This document shows positions 34,789-45,420 of a stretch of 64,000 nt of DNA, in pieces; position 1 is the stretch's first letter, and each line of letters starts with the position of its first letter. A model generated the notes under the pieces. It saw nothing but the letters and a program-made list of their open reading frames with translations. It was not told where the DNA came from and did no database searches. This DNA comes from Azoarcus sp. PA01. GTDB taxonomy: Bacteria > Pseudomonadota > Gammaproteobacteria > Burkholderiales > Rhodocyclaceae. The DNA lies in the NCBI GenBank assembly GCA_001274695.2, contig LARU01000002.1, forward strand, positions 806,001-870,000, written 5' to 3'. The translations under genes and the position numbers were made by a program.

Positions 34789-35709
34789 TCAGGTCGCCAG
34801 GGCGAGCTCGAACTGATGACTCACCGCCGCAGGAGTCATTCCCGGCTGTTCGAACGTGACGATTTCCCAAGCCGAGCGGTCCTCGAGCAGGACCCTCAGG
34901 ATCTGGTTGTTCAGCGCATGCCCCGCCTTGTGCGCGCTGTAGGCCGCGAGCAGCGGGTGGCCGCACAGATACAGGTCGCCGATCGCGTCGAGCACCTTGT
35001 GCTTGACGAACTCATCGACGTAGCGCAAGCCGTCGGAATTGAGCACGCGGTATTCGTCCATGACGATCGCGTTGTCGAGGCTGCCGCCCAGGGCCAGTCC
35101 GTGCGCGCGCATCGAATCGACATCCTGCATGAACCCGAAAGTGCGGGCGCGGGCGACGTCGCGCACGTACGAATGCTCGGCGAAGTCGATCGTCACGCTC
35201 GTCGAGGTCTTGTCGATCGCGGGGTGGTTGAAGACGATCGAGAACGTTAGCCGGAAGCCGTCGTGCGGCTCGAGCCGCACCCACTTGTCGTCCTCGCGGT
35301 ACTCGACCGCCTTCTTCACGCGCAGGAAGCGCTTCGGCGCCTTCTGCTCCTCGATGCCCGCCGACTGCAGCAGGAACACGAACGGACCGGCGCTGCCGTC
35401 GAGGATCGGGATCTCGGGAGCATCGACGTCGACGTGGAGGTTGTCGATGCCCAGGCCGGCCACTGCGGACATCAGGTGCTCGACGGTGCCCACTTTCGCC
35501 CCGTCGCGCTCCAGCCCCGAGCACATCCGCGTGTCGCAGACGGAATACGGATCGGCAGGCAGGTCGCGCGGCGGATCGAGATCGACGCGGTGAAAGACGA
35601 CCCCCGTGCCGGGCGCGGCCGGCCGCAGCACGAGCTGGACCTTGCGGCCCCCGTGCAGCCCCACGCCAGTGGCCTTGACAATCGATTTGAGGGTGCGCTG
35701 CCTGATCAT
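34789..35709 (-). CDS. lpxC: UDP-3-O-acyl-N-acetylglucosamine deacetylase LpxC
   Basis: This is a 306-residue zinc amidase of the committed step of lipid A synthesis. Zinc ligands and catalytic motifs are visible: [16 protein letters not shown] (His of the EHLM motif), then [20 protein letters not shown] (His-x3-Asp), and the general acid His in [24 protein letters not shown] is a further conserved strand. The ATG at 35709 gives MIRQRTLK, the family start. It follows ftsZ, as in many proteobacteria, after 261 bases with two hairpins, and probably has its own promoter there. Confidence 0.96.
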   Translation of the reverse strand: MIRQRTLKSIVKATGVGLHGGRKVQLVLRPAAPGTGVVFHRVDLDPPRDLPADPYSVCDTRMCSGLERDGAKVGTVEHLMSAVAGLGIDNLHVDVDAPEIPILDGSAGPFVFLLQSAGIEEQKAPKRFLRVKKAVEYREDDKWVRLEPHDGFRLTFSIVFNHPAIDKTSTSVTIDFAEHSYVRDVARARTFGFMQDVDSMRAHGLALGGSLDNAIVMDEYRVLNSDGLRYVDEFVKHKVLDAIGDLYLCGHPLLAAYSAHKAGHALNNQILRVLLEDRSAWEIVTFEQPGMTPAAVSHQFELALAT

Positions 35710-35828
35710 TTTTGAATTATTCCTGTTTCCGGCCAGCAGTTTAACACGGCAGGCGCCCCCGCCCGGGACGCGCGCACCGGGCGGGTCCACGGACGGCACT
35801 GCCGGCAACAGTCCATTGGACCGCAGCA

Positions 35829-35843
35829 GGAGCGTTTCGCTCC
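35829..35843. other. Short hairpin in the ftsZ-lpxC gap
   Basis: A perfect 6-bp stem GGAGCG-TTT-CGCTCC lies about 120 bases upstream of lpxC. It could be an operator half or part of the lpxC leader; no function is assigned. Confidence 0.35.
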
Positions 35844-35905
35844 GGTTAATGACGAAGCCGGAACGCAGGAGACGAGGCAGGAACGCGGGACGGCCGCAAG
35901 CGCCC

Positions 35906-35934
35906 GACGCGAACCGGAGGCAGCGGTTCGCGTC
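35906..35934 (-). terminator. Strong stem-loop downstream of ftsZ
   Basis: A perfect 11-bp stem (GACGCGAACCG / CGGTTCGCGTC) with a 7-base loop lies 37 bases after the ftsZ stop. No U-run follows on the minus strand, so it may be a partial terminator or mRNA-stabilising hairpin that separates ftsZ from lpxC expression. Confidence 0.55.
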
Positions 35935-35970
35935 AGGGCGCCCGTCGAGCGGGACGAGAGGCCGGCGGCG

Positions 35971-37110
35971 TCAGTCGGCCTGCTTGCGCAGGAAAGCCGG
36001 GATGTCGTACGTGCCCATGCCGTTTGCGCTCATCGCCTCGACGGTGGTGCGCCGGGTGTGGCGGATCACGGCGGGAACGTCGAGATTGCCCATATTGACG
36101 TTGCCGCCGAGCGGGCCATAAGTGCCCGTGCCCTGCACGACCTGCATCACCGGCTGGCGGCCGGTGCGCGGCGTGCCCAGGCCGGTCGCGACGACGGTCA
36201 CGCGCACGCGGTCTTCCATCGCCTCGTCGAACACGGTGCCGTATTTCACGAACGCTTCGGGCGCGGCGAACGCCTGCACCGTCTTCACCGCATCGCGCAC
36301 TTCCGACATCTTCAGCGAGCGGCTGGCGGTGATGTTGATCAGCACGCAGCGCGCGCCCGACAGTTCGGTGCCTTCGAGCAGCGGGCTGACTGCGGCCTGC
36401 TCGGCAGCGATGCGCGCGCGATCGAGGCCGCCGGCTTCGGCCGACCCCATCATCGCGCGGCCCATCTCGCCCATCGCCGTGCGCACGTCCTGGAAGTCGA
36501 CGTTGACGAGGCCGGGGACATTGATGATCTCGGCGATGCCGCCGACCGCGCTCCTCAGCACGTTGTCGGCCGAGCGGAAGCAGTCCTCGAAGCCGGCGTC
36601 GTCGCCATACACTTCGAGCAGCTTGTCGTTGAGCACGATGATCAACGAATCGACATAGCGGGTCAGTTCCTCGACGCCGCTCTCGGCGACCCGCAGGCGG
36701 TTCTCGAAATCGAACGGCTTGGTGACGACCGCGACGGTCAGGATACCCATCTCCTTCGCGATCTCGGCGACGACCGGCCCCGCCCCGGTGCCGGTGCCGC
36801 CGCCCATGCCGCCGGTGATGAAGCACATGTGCGCGCCGTCGAGCGCCGCAGCGATCGCGTCGCGCGAATCCTGCGCGGCCGCGCGGCCGGCTTCGGGCTT
36901 CGAACCGGCGCCGAGCCCGGAGCTGCCGAGCTGGATCTTGTTCGGCGCGAGGCAGCGGCTCAGCGCCTGGGCGTCGGTGTTGGCGACGATGAACTCCACG
37001 CCCTGCACGTTTTCGCGAATCATGTGGTCGACAGCGTTACCGCCCGCCCCGCCGACGCCGATCACCTTGATCACCGTGCCGGTCTGTTCCTTCTCAACGA
37101 TTTCGATCAT
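35971..37110 (-). CDS. ftsZ: Cell division protein FtsZ
   Basis: This is a 379-residue tubulin-like GTPase that forms the Z ring. The tubulin signature is GGMGGGTGTGAGP. The N-terminal GGAGGNAVDHM and the T7 loop region (NVDFQDVRTAMGEMG) are present. The C-terminal grappling peptide GTYDIPAFLRKQAD, which binds FtsA/ZipA, is intact after a short linker. GAGG precedes the ATG at 37110. A 140-base gap to ftsA, AT-rich near its middle, suggests an additional promoter as in other dcw clusters. Confidence 0.97.
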   Translation of the reverse strand: MIEIVEKEQTGTVIKVIGVGGAGGNAVDHMIRENVQGVEFIVANTDAQALSRCLAPNKIQLGSSGLGAGSKPEAGRAAAQDSRDAIAAALDGAHMCFITGGMGGGTGTGAGPVVAEIAKEMGILTVAVVTKPFDFENRLRVAESGVEELTRYVDSLIIVLNDKLLEVYGDDAGFEDCFRSADNVLRSAVGGIAEIINVPGLVNVDFQDVRTAMGEMGRAMMGSAEAGGLDRARIAAEQAAVSPLLEGTELSGARCVLINITASRSLKMSEVRDAVKTVQAFAAPEAFVKYGTVFDEAMEDRVRVTVVATGLGTPRTGRQPVMQVVQGTGTYGPLGGNVNMGNLDVPAVIRHTRRTTVEAMSANGMGTYDIPAFLRKQAD

Positions 37111-37250
37111 TTGCCTCGTCTCCTGAATATCAACCGTTTTGCGCACCGTGCTCCCGGCGACCTGCATTTAGTGTCAAACGAAAATTCTATAACTAAATAG
37201 CCGGTCAACGCGGGCGCACCTTCAAATTCGACGGACAGCTCCCCATCCGC
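37111..37250 (-). promoter_or_regulatory. Probable ftsZ promoter region (AT-rich gap between ftsA and ftsZ)
   Basis: This is one of the few large gaps in the dcw cluster, and bases ~37160-37200 are strikingly AT-rich for this genome (GCTATTTAGTTATAGAATTT on the minus strand). A TTGACC (37203-37208) and a TTGACA (37172-37177) are present, but neither has a good -10 at the right distance, so I do not fix the start site. Confidence 0.4.
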
Positions 37251-38480
37251 TCAGAAATTCTTCTCGAACCATGATTTCATCCGCCCGAACACCTGGCGGA
37301 CACTGCGTGTTTCCCGCGCCAGCATGCCGCGTCGGCGCTGCGCGGACCCTTCCATCACCAGCCCCATGGCGTTCGCATAGCGCGGCTGGCATACGATGTC
37401 GGCAAGCCCTCCTGCATATTGCGGCGAGCCGATGCGCACCGGCATGTGGAACACTTCCTCGCCGAGCTCGACCATGCCCAGCATCACCGAGGAACCGCCG
37501 GTCAGCACGACGCCCGACGACAGCAGCTCCTCGTAGCCGCTGCGGCGCAATTCGGCCTGCACCAGTTCGAACAGTTCGGAGACCCGCGGCTCGATGACGT
37601 CGGCGAGACGCTGGCGCGACAGCGGCCGCGGCGGCCGGTCGCCGACGCCAGGCACTTCGATCATCTCCTCGGGGTCGGCGAGCGTGTGCATCGCGACGCC
37701 GTGACGGATCTTGATCTCCTCGGCTTCCGAGGTCGGCGTGCGCAATGCCATCGCGATGTCGTTGGTGACCTGGTCGCCGGCGATCGGCAGCACCGCGGTG
37801 TGGCGGATCGCGCCATGCGTGAAGACGGCGATGTCGGTCGTGCCGCCGCCGATATCGACGAGGCACACGCCGAGATCCTTTTCGTCGTCGGTCAGCACCG
37901 CGTAGCTCGACGCGAGCGGCTGCAGGATCAGGTCCATGACTTCGAGGCCGCAGCGGCGCACGCACTTGATGACGTTCTGCGCCGCCGACACCGCGCCGGT
38001 GACGATATGCACCTTGACTTCGAGCTTGACGCCGCTCATGCCGATCGGCTCGCGCACTCCGCCCTGGCCGTCGATGATGAACTCTTGGGTCAGGATGTGC
38101 AGAATCTGCTGTTCGGCCGGGATCGGCATCGCGCGCGCGACCTCGATCACGCGCTCGACGTCCAGCGGCGTGACTTCCTTGTCCTTGATCGCGACCATGC
38201 CGTTGGAATTGAAGCTCTTGATGTGGCTGCCGGCGATCCCGGTATAGACGTCGCGGATCTTGCAGTCGGCCATCTGCTCGACTTCCTGGATCACGCGCGC
38301 GATCGCATCGACGGTGGCCTCGATGTTCACGACCACGCCGCGTTTGAGGCCGCTCGTCGGCTGCGTCGCGAGCCCGATGACAGAGAGGCGCCCATCCGGG
38401 CGCGACTCGGCCACCATGCAGGTGACCTTGGCGGTACCGATATCGAGGCCGACGACCAGGTCCTTGTATTCCTTGCTCAT
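37251..38480 (-). CDS. ftsA: Cell division protein FtsA
   Basis: This 409-residue actin-like ATPase tethers FtsZ to the membrane. Phosphate 1 is VGLDIGTAKVTCMV near the N-terminus, phosphate 2 is VCLVDIGGGTTDIAVF, and the adenosine motif is VVLTGGSSVMLGM. The C-terminal amphipathic membrane-targeting helix is FGRMKSWFEKNF. Its ATG overlaps the ftsQ stop (ATGA). Confidence 0.97.
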   Translation of the reverse strand: MSKEYKDLVVGLDIGTAKVTCMVAESRPDGRLSVIGLATQPTSGLKRGVVVNIEATVDAIARVIQEVEQMADCKIRDVYTGIAGSHIKSFNSNGMVAIKDKEVTPLDVERVIEVARAMPIPAEQQILHILTQEFIIDGQGGVREPIGMSGVKLEVKVHIVTGAVSAAQNVIKCVRRCGLEVMDLILQPLASSYAVLTDDEKDLGVCLVDIGGGTTDIAVFTHGAIRHTAVLPIAGDQVTNDIAMALRTPTSEAEEIKIRHGVAMHTLADPEEMIEVPGVGDRPPRPLSRQRLADVIEPRVSELFELVQAELRRSGYEELLSSGVVLTGGSSVMLGMVELGEEVFHMPVRIGSPQYAGGLADIVCQPRYANAMGLVMEGSAQRRRGMLARETRSVRQVFGRMKSWFEKNF

Positions 38481-39313
38481 TGCTTGCCTTTCGTTGCTTT
38501 CAAGTCGCCCACCGGAGTGAGGGCGAATCCGCTCGGATAGCGGAGATCCGCTACCGCAACCTGTACTCCGACGCTGTCGCGCGCGTTCGGCCACGCGTGA
38601 ACGAAGCGCGCCAGCCGCTGATCGGTCGGCGCCTTTTCATGGTCCCGGCCAAGCACGATCACCAGGCCGTCGTCGAGGCGCAACTGCCACGCCTGTCTGG
38701 CTGACAGCGCGAGACTGACGAGACGGCGACCGAGCGGCTCGAGCACGCGCTCGAACTCGCGATGCCGCGCCTGGATGTAGGCCGCCGAGCCCTGCGGGCC
38801 CGAAAAAGCCGGGATGTCGGCGTTGCTCGCGGCGATGAACACTTCGCCGTAGCGATTCACGAGCTGTGATTCGCCGCTCTCCGACACCGTCCAGTACGCC
38901 GCCGCCTGGTGCTCCTCGAGCCGCAGTTCGAGGACGTCCGGCCAGCGCCGCCGCACTTCGGCGCGGCGCACCCAGGGCAGCTTCTCGAACACCCCGCGCA
39001 CCTGCTCGAGGTCGACCGAGAAAAAATTGCCGCGGATCGCGGTGCGCGCGACGTATTCGAGCTGTGCCGTCGTGACCTGCGCGGGCGGGGTCAGCACGAC
39101 GACTTCGCGCAGCGGGAAAAGCGGCCGCGACAGGAACCACACCACGAGGGCGTAGCCGAGCGCGACCGCGGCGAACAGCATCAGCACTTCCGAAATCAGG
39201 TTCAGCGTCGCCGGCTTGTCCCACAGTCCTTCCTTTTCGCGCGCGCGTCCCGGCCCCCGGCTGCCGCCGAGGCCGCCGTGGCGCAACGCGGAGCCGGGAC
39301 GGAAGTCAGCCAA
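38477..39313 (-). CDS. ftsQ: Cell division protein FtsQ
   Basis: This 278-residue protein spans the membrane once. It has a short basic cytoplasmic tail (about residues 1-40), one TM helix (about 43-63), a POTRA domain (about 70-135, starting [20 protein letters not shown]) and a beta domain to the end with RYGEVFIA and [25 protein letters not shown]. The frame starts with TTG at 39313, overlapping the ddl stop by 8 bases and preceded by GAGGA at ~8 bases. No ATG lies before the TM helix. It recruits FtsL/FtsB to the divisome. Confidence 0.92.
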   Translation of the reverse strand: MADFRPGSALRHGGLGGSRGPGRAREKEGLWDKPATLNLISEVLMLFAAVALGYALVVWFLSRPLFPLREVVVLTPPAQVTTAQLEYVARTAIRGNFFSVDLEQVRGVFEKLPWVRRAEVRRRWPDVLELRLEEHQAAAYWTVSESGESQLVNRYGEVFIAASNADIPAFSGPQGSAAYIQARHREFERVLEPLGRRLVSLALSARQAWQLRLDDGLVIVLGRDHEKAPTDQRLARFVHAWPNARDSVGVQVAVADLRYPSGFALTPVGDLKATKGKQ

Positions 39314-40235
39314 GGCGCGCGTCCTCGAGGATCGCCAGGCACAGCGCGGTGAAGTCCAGCCCGACGGCTTTCGCGGCCATCGGCACCAGCGAATGACCGG
39401 TCATGCCCGGCGACGTGTTCATCTCGAGCAGGTACGGCCGGTTGTCTTCGGTCAGCATCAGGTCGGCGCGACCCCAGCCGCGGCAGCCGAGCGCGCGCGC
39501 GCTCTTCATCACCAGCGCCTGCAGCGCCTGCTCCTGTTCGGCGGGCAGGCCGCTCGGGCACAGGTAGCGGGTTTCGTCGGTGAAATACTTGTTCTGGTAG
39601 TCGTATTTGCCGCCCGGCGCCTCGATGCGGATCACCGGCAGCGCACGCTCGCCGAGGAAAGGCACCGTCAGCTCGGCGCCGACGATGAATTCCTCGGCCA
39701 GCACCAGGTCGTCGAAGCGCGCCGCGAGCTCCCACGCTGCCTTGAGCTCGCCGGCCGCGGTGACTTTCGTCGCGCCCATGCTCGAGCCTTCATGCACGGG
39801 CTTGACGAAGATCGGCAGCCCCAGCTCGGCGGCGACCGCGTCCCAGTCGGTGTCCGCGGCGAGGATCGCGTAGCGCGGTGTCGGCAGGCCGCACGCGGCC
39901 CACACCATCTTCGTGCGCCATTTGTCCATCGCCAGCGCGGAGGCCATCACGCCGCTGCCGGTATAGGGGATCTTCAGCAGTTCCAGCAGCCCCTGCACCG
40001 TGCCGTCCTCGCCGCCACGGCCGTGCAGCGCGATGAACGCGCGCTCGAAGCCCTGCTCCTTGAGGATGTGCAGATCCTGCTGTGCGGGGTCGAAGCCGTG
40101 CGCATCGACACCGGCGGCCTGCAGCGCCGCGAGCACCGCCCCGCCCGACATCAGCGACACTTCCCGCTCCGCGGACGTGCCGCCGAGCAGCACTGCGACT
40201 TTCCCGAATTTTGCCTCCATGCCGTTGCCCCTCAC
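39306..40235 (-). CDS. ddl: D-alanine--D-alanine ligase Ddl
   Basis: This 309-residue ATP-grasp ligase makes D-Ala-D-Ala for MurF. The N-terminal [16 protein letters not shown] and HGRGGEDG motifs, [14 protein letters not shown], and the metal-site end [15 protein letters not shown] are all conserved. The ATG at 40235 overlaps the murC stop (ATGA); an ATG at 40220 is an alternative. The motif order fits DdlB, the dcw-cluster copy. Confidence 0.95.
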   Translation of the reverse strand: MRGNGMEAKFGKVAVLLGGTSAEREVSLMSGGAVLAALQAAGVDAHGFDPAQQDLHILKEQGFERAFIALHGRGGEDGTVQGLLELLKIPYTGSGVMASALAMDKWRTKMVWAACGLPTPRYAILAADTDWDAVAAELGLPIFVKPVHEGSSMGATKVTAAGELKAAWELAARFDDLVLAEEFIVGAELTVPFLGERALPVIRIEAPGGKYDYQNKYFTDETRYLCPSGLPAEQEQALQALVMKSARALGCRGWGRADLMLTEDNRPYLLEMNTSPGMTGHSLVPMAAKAVGLDFTALCLAILEDARLG

Positions 40236-41647
40236 ACCAGTTCCTCGCTGCTTGCCAGTTTGCTGGGTACCGCACCGATCGAGCCGGCGCCCATCGTGAT
40301 CACCACATCGCCATCCCGTGCCGCGGCGAGGATCGTCGCCGGCATCTCGTCGATGTCTTCGACGAACACCGGCTCGACCTTGCCCGCGACGCGGATCGCC
40401 CGCGCCAGCGAGCGACCGTCGGCAGCGACGACCGGCGCCTCGCCGGCGGCATAGACTTCAGCGAGCAGCAGCGCATCGACGGTCGACAGCACTTTGACGA
40501 AATCCTCGAAACAGTCGCGCGTGCGCGTGAAGCGGTGCGGCTGGAACGCCAGCACCAGCCGCCGGCCGGGGAACGCGCCGCGCGCCGCGGCGAGCGTCGC
40601 CGCCATCTCGACCGGGTGATGCCCGTAGTCGTCGATCAGCGTGCAGTGGCCTTGCGGCGTGCCTTCGGCGTCGCGCAGCGCGACTTCGCCATAGCGCTGG
40701 AAGCGCCGCCCGACGCCGCGGAATTCGGCCAGCGCCTTGACGATCGCCGCGTCCGGCACCTGCACTTCGGTCGCCACGGCGATCGCCGCCAGCGCGTTCA
40801 GCACGTTATGCACGCCGGGCAGGTTCAGTTCGATCGGCAGCCGGCTCACCGAGCCGTTCGTGCGCACGACGTCGAACAGCATCCGCCCGCCTTCGGCGCG
40901 GACGTTCTCGGCGCGGATGTCGGCAGTCTCGGACAGCCCGTAGCGCACCACCTGCTTCGACACCAGCGGCATGATCGAGCGCACGTGCGGGTCGTCCTCG
41001 CACAGCACCGCGACACCGTAGAACGGCAGGTGCTGCAGGAAGTCGACGAACGCCTGCTTGAGCCGCGCGAAGTCGTGCCCGTAGGTGTCCATGTGGTCCG
41101 CGTCGATGTTGGTGATGACCGAAATCACCGGCGTCAGCAGCAGGAACGACGCGTCGGACTCGTCGGCTTCGGCGACGAGGAAATCCCCTTTGCCGAGCCG
41201 CGCGTTCGCGCCGGCCGCGTTGAGCTTGCCGCCAATGACGAAAGTTGGGTCCATGCCGCCTTCGGCGAGGATGCTCGCGACCAGCGAAGTGGTCGTCGTC
41301 TTGCCGTGCGTGCCGGCGATCGCGATGCCGTGCTTCAGGCGCATCAGTTCGGCGAGCATCTGCGCGCGCGGCACGATCGGCACATGGCGTGACCGCGCCG
41401 CGACGACTTCCGGATTGTCGTTGCGCACTGCGGTCGAGATCACGACCGCGTCGGCGTCGGCGACGTTCTCCGCCGCGTGGCCGAACCTGACCCGCACCCC
41501 GAGCGCGGCGAGCCGCCGCGTCGCGGCGTTTTCGCCCAGATCCGAGCCGCTGACCAGGTAGCCGAGGTTTGCGAGCACTTCGGCGATCCCGCTCATGCCG
41601 GCGCCGCCAATGCCGACGAAGTGGATGCGCTTGACCTTGTGCTTCAT
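40232..41647 (-). CDS. murC: UDP-N-acetylmuramate--L-alanine ligase MurC
   Basis: This 471-residue Mur ligase adds L-Ala to UDP-MurNAc. The Rossmann start is [18 protein letters not shown], the ATP loop is [14 protein letters not shown], the central motif is EADESDASF, and the C-terminal DDYGHHPVE is the MurC/Mpl His motif. It overlaps murG at its start and ddl at its end by ATGA. Confidence 0.96.
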   Translation of the reverse strand: MKHKVKRIHFVGIGGAGMSGIAEVLANLGYLVSGSDLGENAATRRLAALGVRVRFGHAAENVADADAVVISTAVRNDNPEVVAARSRHVPIVPRAQMLAELMRLKHGIAIAGTHGKTTTTSLVASILAEGGMDPTFVIGGKLNAAGANARLGKGDFLVAEADESDASFLLLTPVISVITNIDADHMDTYGHDFARLKQAFVDFLQHLPFYGVAVLCEDDPHVRSIMPLVSKQVVRYGLSETADIRAENVRAEGGRMLFDVVRTNGSVSRLPIELNLPGVHNVLNALAAIAVATEVQVPDAAIVKALAEFRGVGRRFQRYGEVALRDAEGTPQGHCTLIDDYGHHPVEMAATLAAARGAFPGRRLVLAFQPHRFTRTRDCFEDFVKVLSTVDALLLAEVYAAGEAPVVAADGRSLARAIRVAGKVEPVFVEDIDEMPATILAAARDGDVVITMGAGSIGAVPSKLASSEELV

Positions 41648-42717
41648 TTCTTTTTTCTCCCTGCCGCGAGTTCCTCGCAGGCCTGTGCAACCGCTTCGGT
41701 CGCGCGCGGCTTCGCCAGCGCCCGTGCTTTCGTCGCCATGTCGAGCAGGCGGTCGCGGGTGAGGCTCCCGATGATGCCTGCCAGCCGTTCGGCATCGAGC
41801 TCCGGCTGCGGCAGCAGGTACGCGGCGCCGCGATCGGCGAGAAAATGCGCGTTTCCGGTCTGGTGATCGTCGACGGCGTGCGGGAACGGCACCAGCAGGC
41901 TCGCCGCGCCGACCGCGGCGAGTTCTGCGACCGTCAGCGCGCCGGCACGGCAGACGACGAGATCGGCATCGGCATATCTGGACGCCATGTCGTCGATGAA
42001 CGGCAGCAGTTCGCCCTCGACGCCAGCGGCCGCGTACGCCGCGCGCAACGCTTCGAGCTGCTTCGCGCCGGCCTGGTGCGTGACGATCGGCCGCTGCGCC
42101 GAGTCGATTCGCGCCAGTGCTTTCGGCACGGTGTCGTTGAGCACCGCCGCGCCGAGGCTGCCGCCGACGACGAGCAATTTCAGCGGCCCGCTGCGCCCGG
42201 CAAAACGCTCAGCCGGCGGCGCCACGGCGGCGATGTCGGCGCGCACCGGATTGCCGACCCAGCCGGCTTTCTTCAACGCCTGCGGAAAGCCCGACAGCAC
42301 CCGGTCGGCGACCCCGGCAAGCACGCGGTTGGCGAGGCCGGCGACCGAATTCTGTTCGTGCAGCACGAGCGGACGGCCGAGCAGCGCCGCCATCATGCCG
42401 CCGGGGAACGTGACGTAGCCGCCCATGCCGAGCACGACGTCGGGCCGGATGCGCCGCAGCTCGCCCTGCGCCTGCCAGAAACCGCGCAGCAGGTTCAGCG
42501 GCAGCAGCAGCTTGCGCAACAGGCCCTTGCCGCGCAAGGCGCCAAAGCGCACCCACGCGGTCTCGTAGCCGTGCTGCGGCACGATCCGCGCTTCCATGCC
42601 ATCCGGGTTGCCCATCCACACGATGCGCCAGCCGCGCCCGCGCAACTGCTCGGCGACGGCAACGCCGGGGAAGATGTGGCCGCCGGTGCCGCCAGCCATC
42701 ACGAGCAGCGTCTTCAT
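41644..42717 (-). CDS. murG: UDP-N-acetylglucosamine--N-acetylmuramyl-(pentapeptide) pyrophosphoryl-undecaprenol GlcNAc transferase MurG
   Basis: This 357-residue peripheral membrane glycosyltransferase turns lipid I into lipid II. G-loop 1 is [12 protein letters not shown] and G-loop 2 is [11 protein letters not shown]. The donor site contains GGSLGA and [31 protein letters not shown]. The ATG at 42717 is the first base after repeat copy 2, which provides a GAGGG ribosome-binding-like sequence ~7 bases upstream. It overlaps murC by ATGA. Confidence 0.96.
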   Translation of the reverse strand: MKTLLVMAGGTGGHIFPGVAVAEQLRGRGWRIVWMGNPDGMEARIVPQHGYETAWVRFGALRGKGLLRKLLLPLNLLRGFWQAQGELRRIRPDVVLGMGGYVTFPGGMMAALLGRPLVLHEQNSVAGLANRVLAGVADRVLSGFPQALKKAGWVGNPVRADIAAVAPPAERFAGRSGPLKLLVVGGSLGAAVLNDTVPKALARIDSAQRPIVTHQAGAKQLEALRAAYAAAGVEGELLPFIDDMASRYADADLVVCRAGALTVAELAAVGAASLLVPFPHAVDDHQTGNAHFLADRGAAYLLPQPELDAERLAGIIGSLTRDRLLDMATKARALAKPRATEAVAQACEELAAGRKKK

Positions 42718-42793
42718 TGGGGCACCCTCGCGCTGCGCGCGGTCCCGCCAAGCGGGACTGAGCACTTCTTGGGGCGGCCCGGCGAAGTGCTCA
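42718..42793 (-). repeat. 76-base structured repeat, copy 2, filling the ftsW-murG gap
   Basis: On the minus strand this copy starts with the ftsW stop codon TGA and ends exactly at the murG ATG. It folds as TGAGCACTTC / GAAGTGCTCA (perfect 10-bp stem, 42784-42793 and 42759-42768, 15-base loop), then GTCCCGC-TTG-GCGGGAC (42742-42758), then a GC arm ending GAGGGTGCCCCA. It is the only sizeable gap between mraZ and ftsA. Copy 1 is at 34519-34594. Confidence 0.85.
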
Positions 42794-44023
42794 TGCTCCC
42801 GTCCCCCGCTTCAACTGACGCACTTCCCAGTCGACGCGCAGCAGGATCGCCAGCGCGAGGCAGTTCGCGACGATGCCCGAGCCACCGAAACTCATCAGCG
42901 GCAGCGTCAGTCCCTTGGTCGGCAGCAAACCCATGTTGACGCCCATGTTGATGAACGACTGGACACCGAGCCACAGTCCGATGCCCATCGCGACGAGGCC
43001 GGAAAAATAGCGCTCCAGCTTGACTGCCTCGCGCCCGAGGACGAGCGCGCGATGAATCAGGATCGCGAACAGCGCGATGACCGTCAGCACTCCAGCGAAC
43101 CCGAGCTCCTCGGCGATCACCGCGAGCAGGAAATCCGTGTGCGCCTCGGGCAGGTAGAACAGCTTCTCGACGCTCGCGCCGAGCCCCACGCCGAACCATT
43201 CCCCGCGGCCGAACGCGATCAGCGCGTGCGACAGCTGGTAGCCTTTGCCGAACGCGTCCTGCCACGGATCCATGAAGCCGAAAATGCGGTCGCGGCGGTA
43301 CGGCGACAGCCAGATCAGCAGCATGAAGCCGATCACCGCGACGAGCGCGAGCAGCGCGAACACCCGCACGTTGATGCCGCCGAGGAACAGCACGCCGAAC
43401 GCGATCGCGGTGATGACGACGAAAGCGCCGAAATCGGGCTCGCCGAGCAGCAGGAAGCCGACCAGCAGAATCATCGCCGCCATCGGCAGGAAACCGCGCC
43501 GAAAACTGCCCATGTCGGGCAACTTGCGCACCGTGTAGTCAGCGGCATACAGCGCGACGAACAATTTCATCAGCTCGGACGGCTGCAGGTTCAGCGGACC
43601 GAGCGGCAGCCAGCGCTGTGCGCCGTTGACCTCGCGGCCGACGCCCGGAATCAACACGACGATCAGGAGCAGGAGCCCAACGAGGAACAGCCACGGCGCG
43701 AGGCGCTGCCACTGGCGCATCGACAGCTGGAACGCGGCGAGGCCGGCGCCGACCCCGACCGCCAGGAACATCGCGTGCCGCAACAGGAAGTAATGCGACT
43801 GGTGGCCGGTGAAGCGGCTGCCTTCGGCGGTCGCGATCGACGACGAATAAACCATCACCAGCCCGATCAGCAGGAGCCCCGCCGCCGGCCAGATCAGCAG
43901 CGGATCGAGTTCGCGCTGCGAATCGGCCGGGCGCATCAGGCGGTCGACGGCGCGGCTCGTCTGCGTGCCGCCGTTTGCGTGGCGGCTCGCAAGCAAACCG
44001 GCGAACGCGCTGGCGAAGTTCAT
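42791..44023 (-). CDS. ftsW: Lipid II polymerase / cell division protein FtsW
   Basis: This 410-residue SEDS-family glycosyltransferase works with FtsI at the septum. About ten membrane helices are visible, starting [25 protein letters not shown] motifs are [51 protein letters not shown], and the C-terminal [11 protein letters not shown]. The ATG at 44023 overlaps the murD stop (ATGA). Its TGA lies inside repeat copy 2, which separates it from murG. Confidence 0.95.
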   Translation of the reverse strand: MNFASAFAGLLASRHANGGTQTSRAVDRLMRPADSQRELDPLLIWPAAGLLLIGLVMVYSSSIATAEGSRFTGHQSHYFLLRHAMFLAVGVGAGLAAFQLSMRQWQRLAPWLFLVGLLLLIVVLIPGVGREVNGAQRWLPLGPLNLQPSELMKLFVALYAADYTVRKLPDMGSFRRGFLPMAAMILLVGFLLLGEPDFGAFVVITAIAFGVLFLGGINVRVFALLALVAVIGFMLLIWLSPYRRDRIFGFMDPWQDAFGKGYQLSHALIAFGRGEWFGVGLGASVEKLFYLPEAHTDFLLAVIAEELGFAGVLTVIALFAILIHRALVLGREAVKLERYFSGLVAMGIGLWLGVQSFINMGVNMGLLPTKGLTLPLMSFGGSGIVANCLALAILLRVDWEVRQLKRGTGA

Positions 44024-45420
44024 GACGCGCGCACCTCCGGCAGTCGCCGTGCCGCGGCGACGAACACTTCGGCGCGATGCGCGTAGTTGCGGAACATGTC
44101 GAGGCTCGCGCACGCGGGCGACAGCAGCACCGCGTCGCCGGGCTGCGCCTGCTCGTTGGCGCGAACCACTGCGGCGTCGAGGTCCGGAGCATGTTCGATC
44201 GCGACCGCCGACCCTTGCAGCGCCGATTCGATGCGGGCGGCATCGCGCCCGATCAGCACCACTGCCCGCGCGCGGCGCGCCACGGCTTCGCGCAGCGGCG
44301 AAAAATCCTGCCCCTTGCCGTCGCCGCCGGCGATCAGCACGACCGGACCGTCCATCCCGTCGAGCGCAGCGACGGTAGCGCCGACGTTGGTACCTTTGGA
44401 GTCGTCATAGAAGCGCACGCCATCGCCGCGCTCGGCGACCAGCTCGACCCGATGCGGCAGGCCGCGAAACGCGACGACAGCGCCGGTCAGGCGCTGCGGC
44501 GCGAGGCCGAGGCCGCCTTCGCACAAGGCCAGCGCGGCGAGCGTATTGGCGGCGTTGTGCCGGCCGGCAAGCGGCAGGTCGGCCAGCGCGAGCAGGCGCT
44601 GCGATCCGCGCACGAGCCACGCGTCGCCGGCAATCTCCGCAATGCCGTAGTCGTCCGGCGCCCGCGGGGCCGAAACACCGAAGCGGATCAGCGGGCGTCC
44701 GGGCAACGCCATCGCCGCGACCCGCGCGTCGTCGCAGTTGAGCACCTGCACGCCGGCGCCTTCGAAGATCGCGGCCTTGGTGGCAGCGTATTCGTCGACG
44801 TCGGCATAGCGATCGAGATGGTCGTCGGTGACGTTGAGCACGGTCGCGGCCTCGGGGTCGAGCGCCCGCATCGTCTCGATCTGGAAGCTGGACAGCTCGA
44901 GCACCCAGCACTCGGGCAGCGGTGCGCCCTGTGCCAGCCGGTCCATCAGCACGTCGAGAGCGGCCGGGCTGATGTTGCCCGCCGCCACCGAATCCACCCC
45001 TGCCGATTGCGCGAGAGCCGCAGTGAGCGCGGTGGTGGTGGTCTTGCCATTGGTGCCGGTGATCGCGAGGATGCGGGTCTGCGCCCGTACACCGAGCTCG
45101 TCGAGCGCTTCCGCGAGCAGGCTCATCTCGCCGGTCAGCGGCAATCCGCGGCGGCGCGCTTCGGCGGCGACACCGACGCGCGGATCGAGCCCCGGACTGA
45201 GCGCGACCAGCTCGATGCCGCTCAGCACCTCGGCACCGAAGCTGCCGACGACAATCTCGGCGAGCGGCGCATCGGCACGCAGCGCGTCGAGCCCGGGCGG
45301 CGTTTGCCGGCTGTCGGCAACCCGCAGGCGCGCGCCGCGCAGCGCGCACCAGCGCGCCATCGCCAGCCCGGACTCGCCCAGCCCGAGCACCAGAACGTGT
45401 TTTCCGGTCAGTGCGCTCAT
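44020..45420 (-). CDS. murD: UDP-N-acetylmuramoyl-L-alanine--D-glutamate ligase MurD
   Basis: This 466-residue Mur ligase adds D-Glu. The N-terminal motif is [17 protein letters not shown], the ATP loop is [13 protein letters not shown], the middle motifs are [10 protein letters not shown] and [10 protein letters not shown], and the C-terminal motifs are [11 protein letters not shown] and [12 protein letters not shown]. The start overlaps the mraY stop and the end overlaps ftsW, both by ATGA. Confidence 0.96.
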   Translation of the reverse strand: MSALTGKHVLVLGLGESGLAMARWCALRGARLRVADSRQTPPGLDALRADAPLAEIVVGSFGAEVLSGIELVALSPGLDPRVGVAAEARRRGLPLTGEMSLLAEALDELGVRAQTRILAITGTNGKTTTTALTAALAQSAGVDSVAAGNISPAALDVLMDRLAQGAPLPECWVLELSSFQIETMRALDPEAATVLNVTDDHLDRYADVDEYAATKAAIFEGAGVQVLNCDDARVAAMALPGRPLIRFGVSAPRAPDDYGIAEIAGDAWLVRGSQRLLALADLPLAGRHNAANTLAALALCEGGLGLAPQRLTGAVVAFRGLPHRVELVAERGDGVRFYDDSKGTNVGATVAALDGMDGPVVLIAGGDGKGQDFSPLREAVARRARAVVLIGRDAARIESALQGSAVAIEHAPDLDAAVVRANEQAQPGDAVLLSPACASLDMFRNYAHRAEVFVAAARRLPEVRAS

